A stretch of DNA of 64,000 nt from positions 1 through 64,000 of the forward strand of contig NZ_JAKIJS010000002.1 of NCBI RefSeq assembly GCF_021608225.1, read 5' to 3'. Origin of the DNA: Pseudalkalibacillus berkeleyi. Its GTDB lineage: Bacteria > Bacillota > Bacilli > Bacillales > Fictibacillaceae. Shown here piece after piece: positions 41,229 to 49,013 of this stretch (the stretch's first letter is position 1; each line of letters opens with the position of its first letter). Both the position numbers and the translations under genes were made by a program. The notes beneath the pieces are model-generated. The model saw only the letters and a program-made list of their open reading frames with translations, was not told the origin of the DNA and did not search any database.

Positions 41229-41786
41229 ATGGAGAAGATTCTTGTTATTAATGGTCATGAGTATTTTAAACACTCAAGAGGTGAACTCAACCGCACGCTC
41301 TTCAATGTAATCATTGATTGTCTCTCACACCATTATGAAGTGAAAACATCGATTTTAGAGGACGGTTATGATAAAAGTGAGGAACAAGAGAAAGTGAAAT
41401 GGGCTGATGCGGTCATCTACCAGACGCCCATATACAATTACAGTGTACCGGGACTCTTTAAAAGGTACTTCGATCAAACACATGAACATGGCGTATACTT
41501 TCGCGGGAATACACCTGAATACGGAACAGGTGGTGGGCTGCTGACCGGAAAAAAGTATATATTCTCAACCACATGGAACGCTCCTTATGAGGCATTCAAC
41601 GATAGAAGTAAATTCTTTGAGGGGAGAAATGTTGAGGATGTTCTCTTCCCACTTCATCTGATCCATAAATACGTAGGGATGAAAGGGTTAAAAACATTTT
41701 CTTGTTTCGATGTGAAGAAGAATCCCGATATCGAATATTATAAAAAAACATTAATTGAACACCTAAGTAAATATTTCAAAATATAA
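41229..41786 (+). CDS. NAD(P)H quinone oxidoreductase-like (MdaB/flavodoxin fold)
   Basis: 185 aa. The N-terminal phosphate loop NGHEYFKHSRGELNRTL binds FMN/FAD phosphate; ADAVIYQTPIYNYSVPGLFKRYFDQTHEHGVYF and the GGGLLTGKKYIFSTTWNAPYEAF block are typical of the MdaB/YwrO-type NAD(P)H dehydrogenases. AAGGGG lies before ATG. Likely reduces quinones or electrophiles. Between composite sites 2 and 3. Confidence 0.88.
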   Translation: MEKILVINGHEYFKHSRGELNRTLFNVIIDCLSHHYEVKTSILEDGYDKSEEQEKVKWADAVIYQTPIYNYSVPGLFKRYFDQTHEHGVYFRGNTPEYGTGGGLLTGKKYIFSTTWNAPYEAFNDRSKFFEGRNVEDVLFPLHLIHKYVGMKGLKTFSCFDVKKNPDIEYYKKTLIEHLSKYFKI

Positions 41787-41821
41787 AAAGTGCTCGGGAG
41801 GATCTACTCTCGAGCACTTTT
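41786..41821 (+). terminator. terminator after MdaB-like gene
   Basis: AAAAGTGCTCG / CGAGCACTTTT with a 14-nt loop. Confidence 0.85.
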
Positions 41822-41838
41822 CAGTATAAATGGGGCAT

Positions 41839-41878
41839 TCGACAAACACCAACGGACTTCAAACAAACATTTGATTGA
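41839..41878. promoter_or_regulatory. composite site 3: TCGACAAA + near-palindrome
   Basis: TCGACAAA at 41839 and the near-palindrome at 41859-41878, followed by CA so that TTGACA (a possible -35) overlaps its right end. It lies 97 nt before the 12-codon frame at 41975. Confidence 0.6.
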
Positions 41879-41974
41879 CATAGACCACTAGAGTGGTAAG
41901 GATTTTAAAAGGTGTCTGCCAACTTCAAGGTAAGTTTGGTACACTTATGGAAAAGGATGGAAAGGTGAATGTAT

Positions 41975-42013
41975 ATGGGAAAATTAAAGGTGGATGATTT
42001 CAGCAAGACATAG
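41975..42013 (+). pseudogene. 12-codon remnant of a gene start
   Basis: GAAAGGTG lies about 9 nt before ATG 41975, which opens a frame MGKLKVDDFSKT and stop. The site looks like a genuine start whose gene has been lost; the DNA behind it holds more copies of the composite site. No family can be named. Confidence 0.35.
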
Positions 42014-42035
42014 CATAAAAGAATCTAAAACCTTC

Positions 42036-42075
42036 TCGACAAAATTTTCAAACTATCAAACAAACATTTGATTAA
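42036..42075. promoter_or_regulatory. composite site 4
   Basis: TCGACAAA at 42036 and near-palindrome TCAAACAAACATTTGATTAA at 42056-42075 (one base changed). Confidence 0.55.
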
Positions 42076-42111
42076 GGGACCTAATCAATTGCTGTAGAAG
42101 GGATTTGCAGT

Positions 42112-42131
42112 TCAAATAAACGTTTAATTGA
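42112..42131. promoter_or_regulatory. near-palindrome copy 5 (no TCGACAAA)
   Basis: TCAAATAAACGTTTAATTGA. The dyad is kept through paired changes (C to T on the left, G to A on the right), which points to selection for symmetry. No TCGACAAA stands at the usual place. Confidence 0.5.
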
Positions 42132-42214
42132 TAGAGTGCTCTTGTCAGGTACCGAAAATAGAACCTGAATGGATTAAGGGGTTCAACAAGGAAAGATTTC
42201 ACCTCGAAAAACAG

Positions 42215-42254
42215 TCGACAAATTATTATAGAGTTCAAACAAACATTTGATTGA
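42215..42254. promoter_or_regulatory. composite site 6
   Basis: TCGACAAA at 42215 and the standard near-palindrome at 42235-42254. Confidence 0.6.
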
Positions 42255-42291
42255 CGCTAATAAACCTTTGATCTCACTACGTTTTTCCATT

Positions 42292-42311
42292 TAAACAAAT
42301 GTTTTAATTGA
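42292..42311. promoter_or_regulatory. near-palindrome copy 7 (diverged)
   Basis: TAAACAAATGTTTTAATTGA, a weaker member of the series, 58 nt before the ribosome site and ATG at 42369. Confidence 0.4.
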
Positions 42312-42368
42312 AAGTTTTCTAGGTGCAATATGGTAGATCCACAAATGACTTTAAGAGGAGGAAGGTTA

Positions 42369-42797
42369 ATGAGTCCCGTTGTATGAATAGAAATGATGAT
42401 GGCAGCTGGTGTGATTGCATTTGTATTTTTGGTAGCAATCTTTGTACCGAAGAACGTTAGAAAAGTGACTATCATAATCGCTACATCCATTACAATGGCA
42501 ATCCTATTATTCTTTGCCATCCGTCCAATCTGGTATGAATATCAAATCACCAAAAGTGAAGAGCGGCTTAATCATTATTTGTCAAATAAGTATGCAAGTG
42601 AAGATTGGAAGATTGAAAGAAGGACAACACCTCGTTATAACGCCTATCAACTAAATGTCACCTTTCAAAGTGAGAAAGAGTGGACCTATACGTATTACAT
42701 AAAGGATGAAATATGCCAGATTTCTTGGTCAAGTACTGGCTTAGAACCTCCTAGCCAAGCTGAGCATTACGAACCTAAGGAGTGCGATGAACCGTAA
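42369..42797 (+). pseudogene. small membrane protein gene with in-frame TGA at codon 6
   Basis: AGGAGGAAGG leads into ATG 42369, codons M S P V V, then TGA (42384-42386), then the same frame continues I E and M M M A A G V I A F V F. The long part (134 aa from 42393) has two membrane segments (AAGVIAFVFLVAIFV and VTIIIATSITMAILLFFAI) and a soluble domain with WKIERRTTPRYNAYQLNVTFQSEKEWTYTYYIKDE. One base (TGG to TGA) would restore it. Restart at one of three ATGs at 42393 is possible, but those lack a ribosome site. Confidence 0.6.
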
Positions 42798-42857
42798 TCT
42801 GGTTTTTGTAAGGGACTTCCCGTGTGGAGGTCTTTTCTTTAAAATTTTAAAAAACAT

Positions 42858-42885
42858 TTGAACTTTTCGTAGGATTAATGACTCT
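42858..42885 (+). promoter_or_regulatory. candidate autoregulated ECF promoter
   Basis: GAAC (42860-42863), 16 nt, GACTCT (42880-42885), 27 nt before the sigma gene. The GAAC-type -35 is characteristic of ECF promoters, and such sigma genes usually drive themselves. The exact -10 preference is not known to me. Confidence 0.45.
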
Positions 42886-42911
42886 AACAAGTAAGAAAGA
42901 GGGGGGAGACA

Positions 42912-43430
42912 TTGCAAATTAAAAAACTGGTGCGGAAAGCACAACGTGGGGATAAAGAAGCACTATTACAGCTCGTATTGGAACGAAAGGATGAGTATTA
43001 CCGGCTCGCGTATAGCTATTTACGACATGAGGAAGATGCGATGGATGCCCTTGAGGACATGATCGTCATTCTCTACGAAAAGATTAGCCGACTGAACAAA
43101 TCACAATCCTTTTATAGCTGGAGCAAGACCATCCTCGTTAATGAGTGCCATGACATCTTAAGAAAACGAAAGAAGACGACAGTATTGAAAAGTAATCATG
43201 AGCACTTTCAAGAAAAAGAAGGAGAGACCAGCATATATAAATTGGACGTGAAAACACACTTGGAACAGCTGAATAAGGACCAGCAAGAAGCCATTCAGCT
43301 CAGATACTGGCTCGATTATGACTATGAAACGATTGCCCGCTTAACAAACGTTCCCCTAGGAACAGTCAAATCAAGAATTTCTACTGGACTCAAAAAGCTC
43401 AAGGAACACCTTGGAGGTGAATACTTATGA
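42912..43430 (+). CDS. ECF-type RNA polymerase sigma factor
   Basis: 172 aa with only regions 2 and 4. Region 2: KDEYYRLAYSYLRHEEDAMDALEDMIVILYEKI and SFYSWSKTILVNECHDILRKRKK; region 4: LNKDQQEAIQLRYWLDYDYETIARLTNVPLGTVKSRISTGLKKLKE. TTG start behind GGGGGGAG. Its stop overlaps the next gene by 4 nt, the usual sigma/anti-sigma pairing. Probably a membrane or envelope stress sigma. Confidence 0.9.
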   Translation: MQIKKLVRKAQRGDKEALLQLVLERKDEYYRLAYSYLRHEEDAMDALEDMIVILYEKISRLNKSQSFYSWSKTILVNECHDILRKRKKTTVLKSNHEHFQEKEGETSIYKLDVKTHLEQLNKDQQEAIQLRYWLDYDYETIARLTNVPLGTVKSRISTGLKKLKEHLGGEYL

Positions 43431-44704
43431 GTGATATCAAAAAAAGCTTGAGAAAAGATGGAGAGAAAATACGATTATTGAAGGCACCTGAAGCCTTAGA
43501 AGAGCGGTTGCGATCAAAGCTTAATGAAGCTCCGACAAAACAGAGCAATCATTTCAAAAAACCCTTCCTCATAGCTGCATCGTTTATATTTGTATTCTTT
43601 TTCACCTACCAATTTGATACGATCGCTTTTTACGGAAAGAAGATACTTGGTTATGACGATATATTGACGGACTCTTTAAGTGAGTTGAACGAACAAGGGA
43701 AAGGTCAGGTCATTGGAAAGAGTGCAGACCTTCCAGATGGAGGAAAGTTGACGCTTGATGGATTGATGCTGGATGATAATCAACTGATTCTTTTCTATAC
43801 CCTTTACGATCCAAAGCAGAAGGTTGAGGATATCTATCTTAATACAAGAGGGATTTTAGACGGTTTCCTTGGAGAAATTACACCAGATTCAGGTAGGGCA
43901 ACGACAAGTGATGACAATACCTCAATGACAATTGCACAGTCCTTTGAACCACCCAATCCCTTCGCTAGAGAGCTGACATTTAGACTGAGTTATGATAATG
44001 ATCCTAGTAAGAATGTGGAGATACCATTTGAACTAGACCGTTCAAAGGCCATGATGACGAAATATAAGCAGAAAATTAATCAAACGATTAAAACGAGTAG
44101 CGCAGATTATGTGTTTGAAGAAATGGTCGCAACACCAACGCAAACTGTTTTTACAGGTAAAATATTCGTTGAGGATAAAAAAGCTTGGCATAGTGAAATG
44201 ACTTCTCAAGGCTTTGAAATTCAATTAAGAGCAGATGGAAAACTGATTCAAAAGCAAGGGCAAGGAAATAGCTCTGGACTATTTGGTAACACATTTGATG
44301 TGAAATTCGAACCGTTAGATGATGTGGAAGAACTCACCATCATACTTGAAAGCGGTCTAACGACGAATGAATCAGAGCAAAAAATACCGCTAAAACAAGG
44401 CACGTTCAAACTAGATGATCAAACAATCTCTATTGATGAAATCAAAAAGGAGAATGGTAAGATTGAAATCTTATTGACGGCAGATGACAACTTCAGCGTA
44501 CTGGAAGCTGAACTTACGGGCACCAACGGGAAAGTGGGGTTAGAGTCCGTAAACGATACAGACTACCGCAGTACTGAGGATGGTTTAGTAAAAGAATTTG
44601 TTCTCTCTTTTGACGGTACAGTGAAAGGGGAATCTTTCCTCCGCATATCTAAATATGCTGCTGTAAGACCAAATGGGAAATCAATCGTTGTACCGATTAA
44701 GTAA
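43427..44704 (+). CDS. DUF4179-like membrane protein, putative anti-sigma factor
   Basis: 425 aa. A short cytosolic N-terminus (about 1-45, basic/helical), one membrane segment (FLIAASFIFVFFFTYQF), then a large extracytoplasmic part with GKGQVIGKSADLPDGGKLTLDGLMLDDNQLILFYTL, which is DUF4179-like. This single-pass topology and the ATGA overlap with the sigma gene suggest it holds the sigma factor at the membrane. No zinc anti-sigma motif (HxxxCxxC) is seen. Ribosome site GGAGGTG inside the sigma gene. Confidence 0.82.
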   Translation: MSDIKKSLRKDGEKIRLLKAPEALEERLRSKLNEAPTKQSNHFKKPFLIAASFIFVFFFTYQFDTIAFYGKKILGYDDILTDSLSELNEQGKGQVIGKSADLPDGGKLTLDGLMLDDNQLILFYTLYDPKQKVEDIYLNTRGILDGFLGEITPDSGRATTSDDNTSMTIAQSFEPPNPFARELTFRLSYDNDPSKNVEIPFELDRSKAMMTKYKQKINQTIKTSSADYVFEEMVATPTQTVFTGKIFVEDKKAWHSEMTSQGFEIQLRADGKLIQKQGQGNSSGLFGNTFDVKFEPLDDVEELTIILESGLTTNESEQKIPLKQGTFKLDDQTISIDEIKKENGKIEILLTADDNFSVLEAELTGTNGKVGLESVNDTDYRSTEDGLVKEFVLSFDGTVKGESFLRISKYAAVRPNGKSIVVPIK

Positions 44705-44739
44705 AAATAGAGAAACCTTAAACAGTCTGGAGGGATTTT

Positions 44740-45264
44740 GTGCTAGGAGTAAATAAAGGCAAGGTCATTTTGGCCTCACATGATTCAAGTTGGAGATCTT
44801 TATTTGACGAGGAGAAAACGCTTCTTAATTCATTGATTGGGGATCAAGCCGAAGATATCCAGCATATGGGGAGTACCGCTATTAATGGGATCCAAGCGAA
44901 GCCAATCATTGATATTCTCGTTGGTGTAACAGCTATGGAGGACATTAAAGCTTTTGACGAGGAAAAGCTGAGAGAACAAGGCTATTTCCGATTAAAGAAA
45001 GTTGTGTTAGAAGGGAAGGTTGTTTTTGCGAAGTTTTCGAGCTTAGAAAATCTTACGAAAACACATATCCTCCATGTCGTTGAGCATAACGGCGGCTGGT
45101 GGAAAGCGCACACGTTCTTCAGAGATTATTTGAACGAACATCCCGAAACTGCAAACGCATACGAACGACACAAACAAGAGCTTGCAGAACGCTACCCTGA
45201 CAACGAAAAAGCTTACACGGACGGTAAGAAGATGTTCGTGGATCAGGTACTCGCAAAGCAATAA
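44740..45264 (+). CDS. GrpB family nucleotidyltransferase-like protein
   Basis: 174 aa. HDSSWRSLFDEEKTLLNSLIGDQAEDIQHMGSTAINGIQAKPIIDILVGV is the GrpB domain with the GSTA...KPIIDI nucleotidyltransferase-type motif; FFRDYLNEHPETANAYERHKQELAERYPDNEKAYTDGK is the conserved C-terminus. GTG start with GGAGGG. Function of the family is not firmly known; it stands alone between a sigma operon and a terminator. Confidence 0.88.
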   Translation: MLGVNKGKVILASHDSSWRSLFDEEKTLLNSLIGDQAEDIQHMGSTAINGIQAKPIIDILVGVTAMEDIKAFDEEKLREQGYFRLKKVVLEGKVVFAKFSSLENLTKTHILHVVEHNGGWWKAHTFFRDYLNEHPETANAYERHKQELAERYPDNEKAYTDGKKMFVDQVLAKQ

Positions 45265-45267
45265 CAA

Positions 45268-45293
45268 AAAGGCACCGGAAACCGGTGCCTTTT
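45268..45293 (+). terminator. terminator after grpB-family gene
   Basis: AAAGGCACCGG-aa-ACCGGTGCCTTT, near-perfect and bidirectional. Confidence 0.88.
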
Positions 45294-45305
45294 ACATTAA
45301 GGTTC

Positions 45306-45551
45306 TTACTTCGATTCTTTTAACAAACTACGGACTTTCTTTAGTTCGTATTTAATGGCTTCGAGTTCGGTTGTTTTCGTTGCTGTACGATCCAAATGCT
45401 CTAAGATTTCACTAATTGCAAACAAGAAGAGCGATTGAAAGACTACAACGGAGATAGAAACGAACACAGCCCCACCGTCAAACATGATAAAGGAACTGAT
45501 GATGCCTAGCCCAATAAAAACCCAACCTAGCACCTTAAAAGTATGACTCAC
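45306..45551 (-). CDS. small membrane protein with C-terminal helix
   Basis: 81 aa. Two membrane segments (VLGWVFIGLGIISSFIMF and AVFVSISVVVFQSLFLFAI) followed by a charged helical tail LEHLDRTATKTTELEAIKYELKKVRSLLKESK that may form a coiled coil. GGGAGG precedes a GTG start. Family not recognised. Confidence 0.65.
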   Translation of the reverse strand: MSHTFKVLGWVFIGLGIISSFIMFDGGAVFVSISVVVFQSLFLFAISEILEHLDRTATKTTELEAIKYELKKVRSLLKESK

Positions 45552-45572
45552 TATGTATCCTCCCTTATTTTC

Positions 45573-46076
45573 TTAAGATACCTCCATCACAACAATGTCG
45601 TATAATTCACCATCTGCATAGACGAGAAATGCCCACTCACCTGATTCAGGAAATTTTACATTTGATGGCATGTGCGCATCAGCGCCGTTATTCGGTCCGG
45701 CCATTTCCTTTGACCAGTAATGAGTTTTACGTTCGCTCTCATATAACACTTGATGAACCGAATCAGTCTCTTTATGGTAGCCGACAACGGTCAGCTCTAC
45801 TTGTGATGGTACATCCCACAAGTGCCACATCCACTTTTGGCCATTTAGACTGGGCATATCGGCACCGATGATTCCTGTTTTGTTTTCGTTCCCAATCATG
45901 TACCGGCGACCAAATTCTACAGCCTTGTTGTCCCAGCTTATTGCATCGATATCGGATTCCTTTACGAAGTCAGGCGTATTCTCTGGTAAAATCATTTTTT
46001 CTTCCACAACTTCTTCAGATGTACACCCTATTAACATGACTATTAAACTACAGAAGACAAATAATCTGATTTTCAA
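45573..46076 (-). CDS. lipoprotein, DUF4871-like
   Basis: 167 aa. Lipoprotein signal with lipobox LIGC (Cys18). The mature part has WMWHLWDVPSQVELTVVGYHKETDS and NNGADAHMPSNVKFPESGEWAFLVYADGELYDIVVMEV, resembling DUF4871-type immunoglobulin-like lipoproteins. TTG start with GAGGAG upstream. 21 nt before the next minus-strand gene, so likely one transcript. Function unknown. Confidence 0.7.
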   Translation of the reverse strand: MKIRLFVFCSLIVMLIGCTSEEVVEEKMILPENTPDFVKESDIDAISWDNKAVEFGRRYMIGNENKTGIIGADMPSLNGQKWMWHLWDVPSQVELTVVGYHKETDSVHQVLYESERKTHYWSKEMAGPNNGADAHMPSNVKFPESGEWAFLVYADGELYDIVVMEVS

Positions 46077-46218
46077 TACATCTCCTCCTCATTACTTTTG
46101 CATTTGCCGTTATTTTACCATGAAATACCACCACGATATGTTTGAACTTGAACAACTACGCTTATGTATAACTCATTTAGGGAATAAGCCCTATATGAAG
46201 CAAAAGGAGGAAATCGAA

Positions 46219-46839
46219 TTGAAATTACATACACTTGTACTGAATTGTTCATTGAAATCAAGCGATGAGACGTCCCACACACAAGCCCTGATTGATGAAT
46301 CCCTGAAGATCTTTAAGGAGCATGATGTTACATACGATATTGTACGCCTTGCAGACTATAACATAGGCTATGGTATTACGGATGATACAGGTGAAGGTGA
46401 CGACTGGCCTGAAATTCATGAAAAAGTGAAGGCGGCTGACATCCTGATCATTGGAACACCACTCTGGTTAGGGGAGAAGAGTAGTATTGCTGCGCATGCG
46501 ATTGAACGCCTATACGGGGCAAGCGGGCATACGAATGAAAAAGGACAAGCGATCTACTACAATAAAGTCGGTGGAGTTGTCATAACAGGAAATGAAGACG
46601 GCGCGAAAAATGCTGCTCGGTCCGTTCTTTATGCCCTGTCACACATCGGTTTCACGATTCCGCCGAACGTTGACGCCTATTGGGTAGGAGAAGCAGGTCC
46701 AGGACCCTCTTACATGGACGCAGACGGAAAAAATGAATTCACCGAGAAAAATATCAAAATGATGAGCCACAATCTTATCCACATGGCACGTATTCTTAAA
46801 GAAAACCCAATCCCGGCAGAAGGGAATACGATGGATTAA
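46219..46839 (+). CDS. NAD(P)H-dependent FMN reductase-like flavoprotein
   Basis: 206 aa flavodoxin-like fold. LVLNCSLKSSDETSHTQALIDESLKIF is the FMN phosphate loop region, ADILIIGTPLWLGEKSSIAAHAIERLYG and GGVVITGNEDGAKNAARSVLYALSHIGFTIPP are typical of the IsuF/NADPH-FMN reductase family. The start is TTG 46219 with AAAGGAGG 8 nt upstream; the long open frame before it is antisense to the lipoprotein gene. Partner substrate unknown. Confidence 0.86.
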   Translation: MKLHTLVLNCSLKSSDETSHTQALIDESLKIFKEHDVTYDIVRLADYNIGYGITDDTGEGDDWPEIHEKVKAADILIIGTPLWLGEKSSIAAHAIERLYGASGHTNEKGQAIYYNKVGGVVITGNEDGAKNAARSVLYALSHIGFTIPPNVDAYWVGEAGPGPSYMDADGKNEFTEKNIKMMSHNLIHMARILKENPIPAEGNTMD

Positions 46840-46853
46840 AATATAAAAAAACA

Positions 46854-46890
46854 AGCCCTAAGCGATTAACGCTTGGGGCTGATGTTTTTC
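46854..46890 (+). terminator. terminator after FMN reductase gene
   Basis: AGCCCTAAGCG / CGCTTGGGGCT (one mismatch pair) followed by GATGTTTTT. Confidence 0.75.
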
Positions 46891-46920
46891 ACACTTAAAG
46901 AAAGAATGAATTCTTTCTTC

Positions 46921-46984
46921 AGTATAAGTGCAACTATGGTTCAGCCTTCACCTAAAGGCTTGGCTTTACCAAGTTTTCTTTATA
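46921..46984 (+). repeat. dispersed 65-bp hairpin repeat, copy B
   Basis: AGTATAAGTGCAACTATGG to CCAAGTTTTCTTTAT, counterpart of 15437-15501. CTTGG-CTTTA-CCAAG is a perfect stem followed by TTTTCTTTAT. It is preceded by an inverted repeat AAGAAAGAAT / ATTCTTTCTT. Its right end supplies the last codons and stop of the minus-strand gene at 46966-47136. Confidence 0.75.
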
Positions 46985-47136
46985 TTGATAATGAGTAAGT
47001 GACGTAATACTCGGTACGTAAAACCTCCTACGAAAAAGCCAATGGCATAACTAAAGGCATTGGGAAGGCCACCGATAGAAAATCCATAAATGAATCCCAC
47101 TACCGCAAACACTAAGGGCATCTTAACGAATTTCAT
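46966..47136 (-). CDS. 56-aa membrane protein
   Basis: 56 aa with two hydrophobic stretches ([18 protein letters not shown] and [18 protein letters not shown]) rich in Gly and Phe. AGAGGTG lies 6 nt before the ATG at 47136. The last five codons and the stop lie inside dispersed repeat copy B, so its original 3' end may have been replaced. Family not recognised. Confidence 0.55.
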   Translation of the reverse strand: MKFVKMPLVFAVVGFIYGFSIGGLPNAFSYAIGFFVGGFTYRVLRHLLIINIKKTW

Positions 47137-47275
47137 GTATACACCTCTAATCAAGTTGTTACGTATCATTATGCCCAAATATCTCCAAATGAAAAATCCG
47201 CAACCATTTTTGTTTACTGACAACGTATTGTGCTACAATCAGATAAGAATTTTACGAGCGGAAGAAGGAAAAGAA

Positions 47276-48649
47276 ATGTCCAAAAAAGCATTACCAGTCC
47301 AAAAAAATGATATCGTGAACGTCACGTTCCAAGACCTTTCCCATGATGGTGCAGGTGTGGCGAAGGTAGATGGTTATACCCTTTTCGTACCTAGAGGGTT
47401 ACCTGGGGAAGAAGCACAAGTGAAGGTTACCAAAACGAAGAAAGGCTTCGGTTTCGGAAAGCTGCTGGAACTAACGAAAGAAAGCGAGCACCGAACAACA
47501 CCACCATGTCCGATCTACAAGCAATGCGGCGGCTGCCAGCTTCAACACCTGACATATGAAGGACAGCTTGAATACAAACAAAAACAAGTGCAAGACGTGA
47601 TGGAGCGAATCGGCAAGCTTAAGGACGTCAACGTATTACCTGTCTTAGGTATGGACGATCCTTGGCGCTACCGAAATAAAGCGCAAGTACCAGTTGGAGA
47701 ACAAGAAGGCGGACTGATCACTGGATTTTATCAAAAAGGAAGCCATCGGATTATCGACATGAAGGAATGCCTGATCCAACAGGAAGCTAACGACCTTGTC
47801 GTCCAGACGGTAAAAGAGATTGCCAACCATTATGGCATCCGAGCCTACAATGAACGCACCCACAAAGGAACGCTCCGCCATGTCGTTGCGAAGTATGGCC
47901 AAAACACAAATCAAATCATGGTCGTTCTCGTTACGAAAGGAAAAGAACTACCGAATAAGAAAAATATTGTGGCAAACATCATCGATCGTATTCCGAATGT
48001 GAAATCAATTGTCCAAAACATCAACCCGAAGAAAACGAACGTCATTTTTGGAGATAAAACCGAAGTTCTTTGGGGTGACGAGTACATTTACGACACGATC
48101 GGAGACATTCAATTTGCCATTTCAGCTCGTTCCTTCTACCAAGTGAACCCGACTCAAACGAAAGTGCTCTATGATAAAGCACTCGAGTACGCACAGCTTG
48201 AAGGAAACGAAACGGTCATAGATGCGTATTGTGGCATCGGTACGATCTCGCTATTCCTAGCTCAAAAAGCGAACCAGGTGTACGGCGTGGAAATTGTTCC
48301 TGAAGCGATTGAAGATGCGAAACGGAATGCAGAACTGAACGGAATGGAAAACGTGGAGTTTGAAGCAGGAGAAGCAGAAACGGTCATCCCAGCCTGGTAT
48401 GAAAAAGGAATCAAAGCCGACACCATCGTCGTCGATCCACCAAGAAAAGGCTGCGACGAAACCCTACTCAACACAATCCTAGACATGAAACCAAACCGAG
48501 TCGTCTACGTATCCTGCAACCCAGCAACCCTAGCCCGAGACCTCGCCATCCTAGAAGAAGGCGGATATGAAACACAGCAAGTCCAACCAGTAGATATGTT
48601 TCCACATACGACGCACGTGGAGTGTGTGGCACAGGTTATTATGAAATGA
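47276..48649 (+). CDS. rlmD: 23S rRNA (uracil-C5)-methyltransferase RlmCD/RumA type
   Basis: 457 aa. N-terminal TRAM domain (about 10-65), iron-sulfur cysteines [11 protein letters not shown] (plus a later Cys), SAM site [16 protein letters not shown], and the catalytic Cys region [12 protein letters not shown] and [16 protein letters not shown]. The B. subtilis neighbour of yerQ, YefA (RlmCD), modifies both U747 and U1939, so this is its likely orthologue. ATG 47276 behind AGAAGGAAAAG. Confidence 0.92.
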   Translation: MSKKALPVQKNDIVNVTFQDLSHDGAGVAKVDGYTLFVPRGLPGEEAQVKVTKTKKGFGFGKLLELTKESEHRTTPPCPIYKQCGGCQLQHLTYEGQLEYKQKQVQDVMERIGKLKDVNVLPVLGMDDPWRYRNKAQVPVGEQEGGLITGFYQKGSHRIIDMKECLIQQEANDLVVQTVKEIANHYGIRAYNERTHKGTLRHVVAKYGQNTNQIMVVLVTKGKELPNKKNIVANIIDRIPNVKSIVQNINPKKTNVIFGDKTEVLWGDEYIYDTIGDIQFAISARSFYQVNPTQTKVLYDKALEYAQLEGNETVIDAYCGIGTISLFLAQKANQVYGVEIVPEAIEDAKRNAELNGMENVEFEAGEAETVIPAWYEKGIKADTIVVDPPRKGCDETLLNTILDMKPNRVVYVSCNPATLARDLAILEEGGYETQQVQPVDMFPHTTHVECVAQVIMK

Positions 48650-48663
48650 AAATATTTAGTAGT

Positions 48664-48696
48664 AAAAGATATCCTCAATTTTCGGGATATCTTTTA
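48664..48696 (+). terminator. rlmCD terminator
   Basis: AAAAGATATCC / GGATATCTTTT with a 10-nt loop. Confidence 0.8.
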
Positions 48697-48806
48697 GTAT
48701 GTTTTGGAGTGCCTAGGGGACGTTTCTTTTGGATTCTTATGCACGCACTGAAAGAATAGTCCCAATTGCATCCGTCAGGTGTTAGTCGAGAGAGGGAGTC
48801 TTGAAA

Positions 48807-49013
48807 ATGGAAGCTAATAAAAAGTGGTTAACCATACCTAAAGATATTAGAAGTAATCTCATCCAGAATGTTTTTTGTGCTAATTGTAGAGATGCTGTCA
48901 CCATAGTTGATTTCATTATAGTCAATAATCCGTATGGAGTGCTATTAAAAGGAAAGTGTAAAACCTGTGGCAATGAGGTTGCCAGAGTAGTGGAGAATGA
49001 GTGGTTCATTTGA
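48807..49013 (+). CDS. small zinc-ribbon-like protein
   Basis: 68 aa. Two Cys pairs, FCANCRD and CKTCGNE, 30 residues apart with beta-rich sequence between (TIVDFIIVNNPYGVLLKGK), form a likely zinc ribbon. AGGGAG lies about 9 nt before ATG 48807; TTG 48801 is closer and less likely. No partner gene. Family not recognised. Confidence 0.7.
   Translation: MEANKKWLTIPKDIRSNLIQNVFCANCRDAVTIVDFIIVNNPYGVLLKGKCKTCGNEVARVVENEWFI

Noticed and set aside
45868-46218. N-terminal extension of the FMN reductase gene
   Set aside because: The extension is antisense to the lipoprotein gene at 45573-46076; TTG 46219 has AAAGGAGG and the family N-terminus.
46900-46918. Inverted repeat AAGAAAGAAT/ATTCTTTCTT as an operator
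   Set aside because: It lies between a terminator and a dispersed repeat with no promoter next to it; more likely part of the repeat region.
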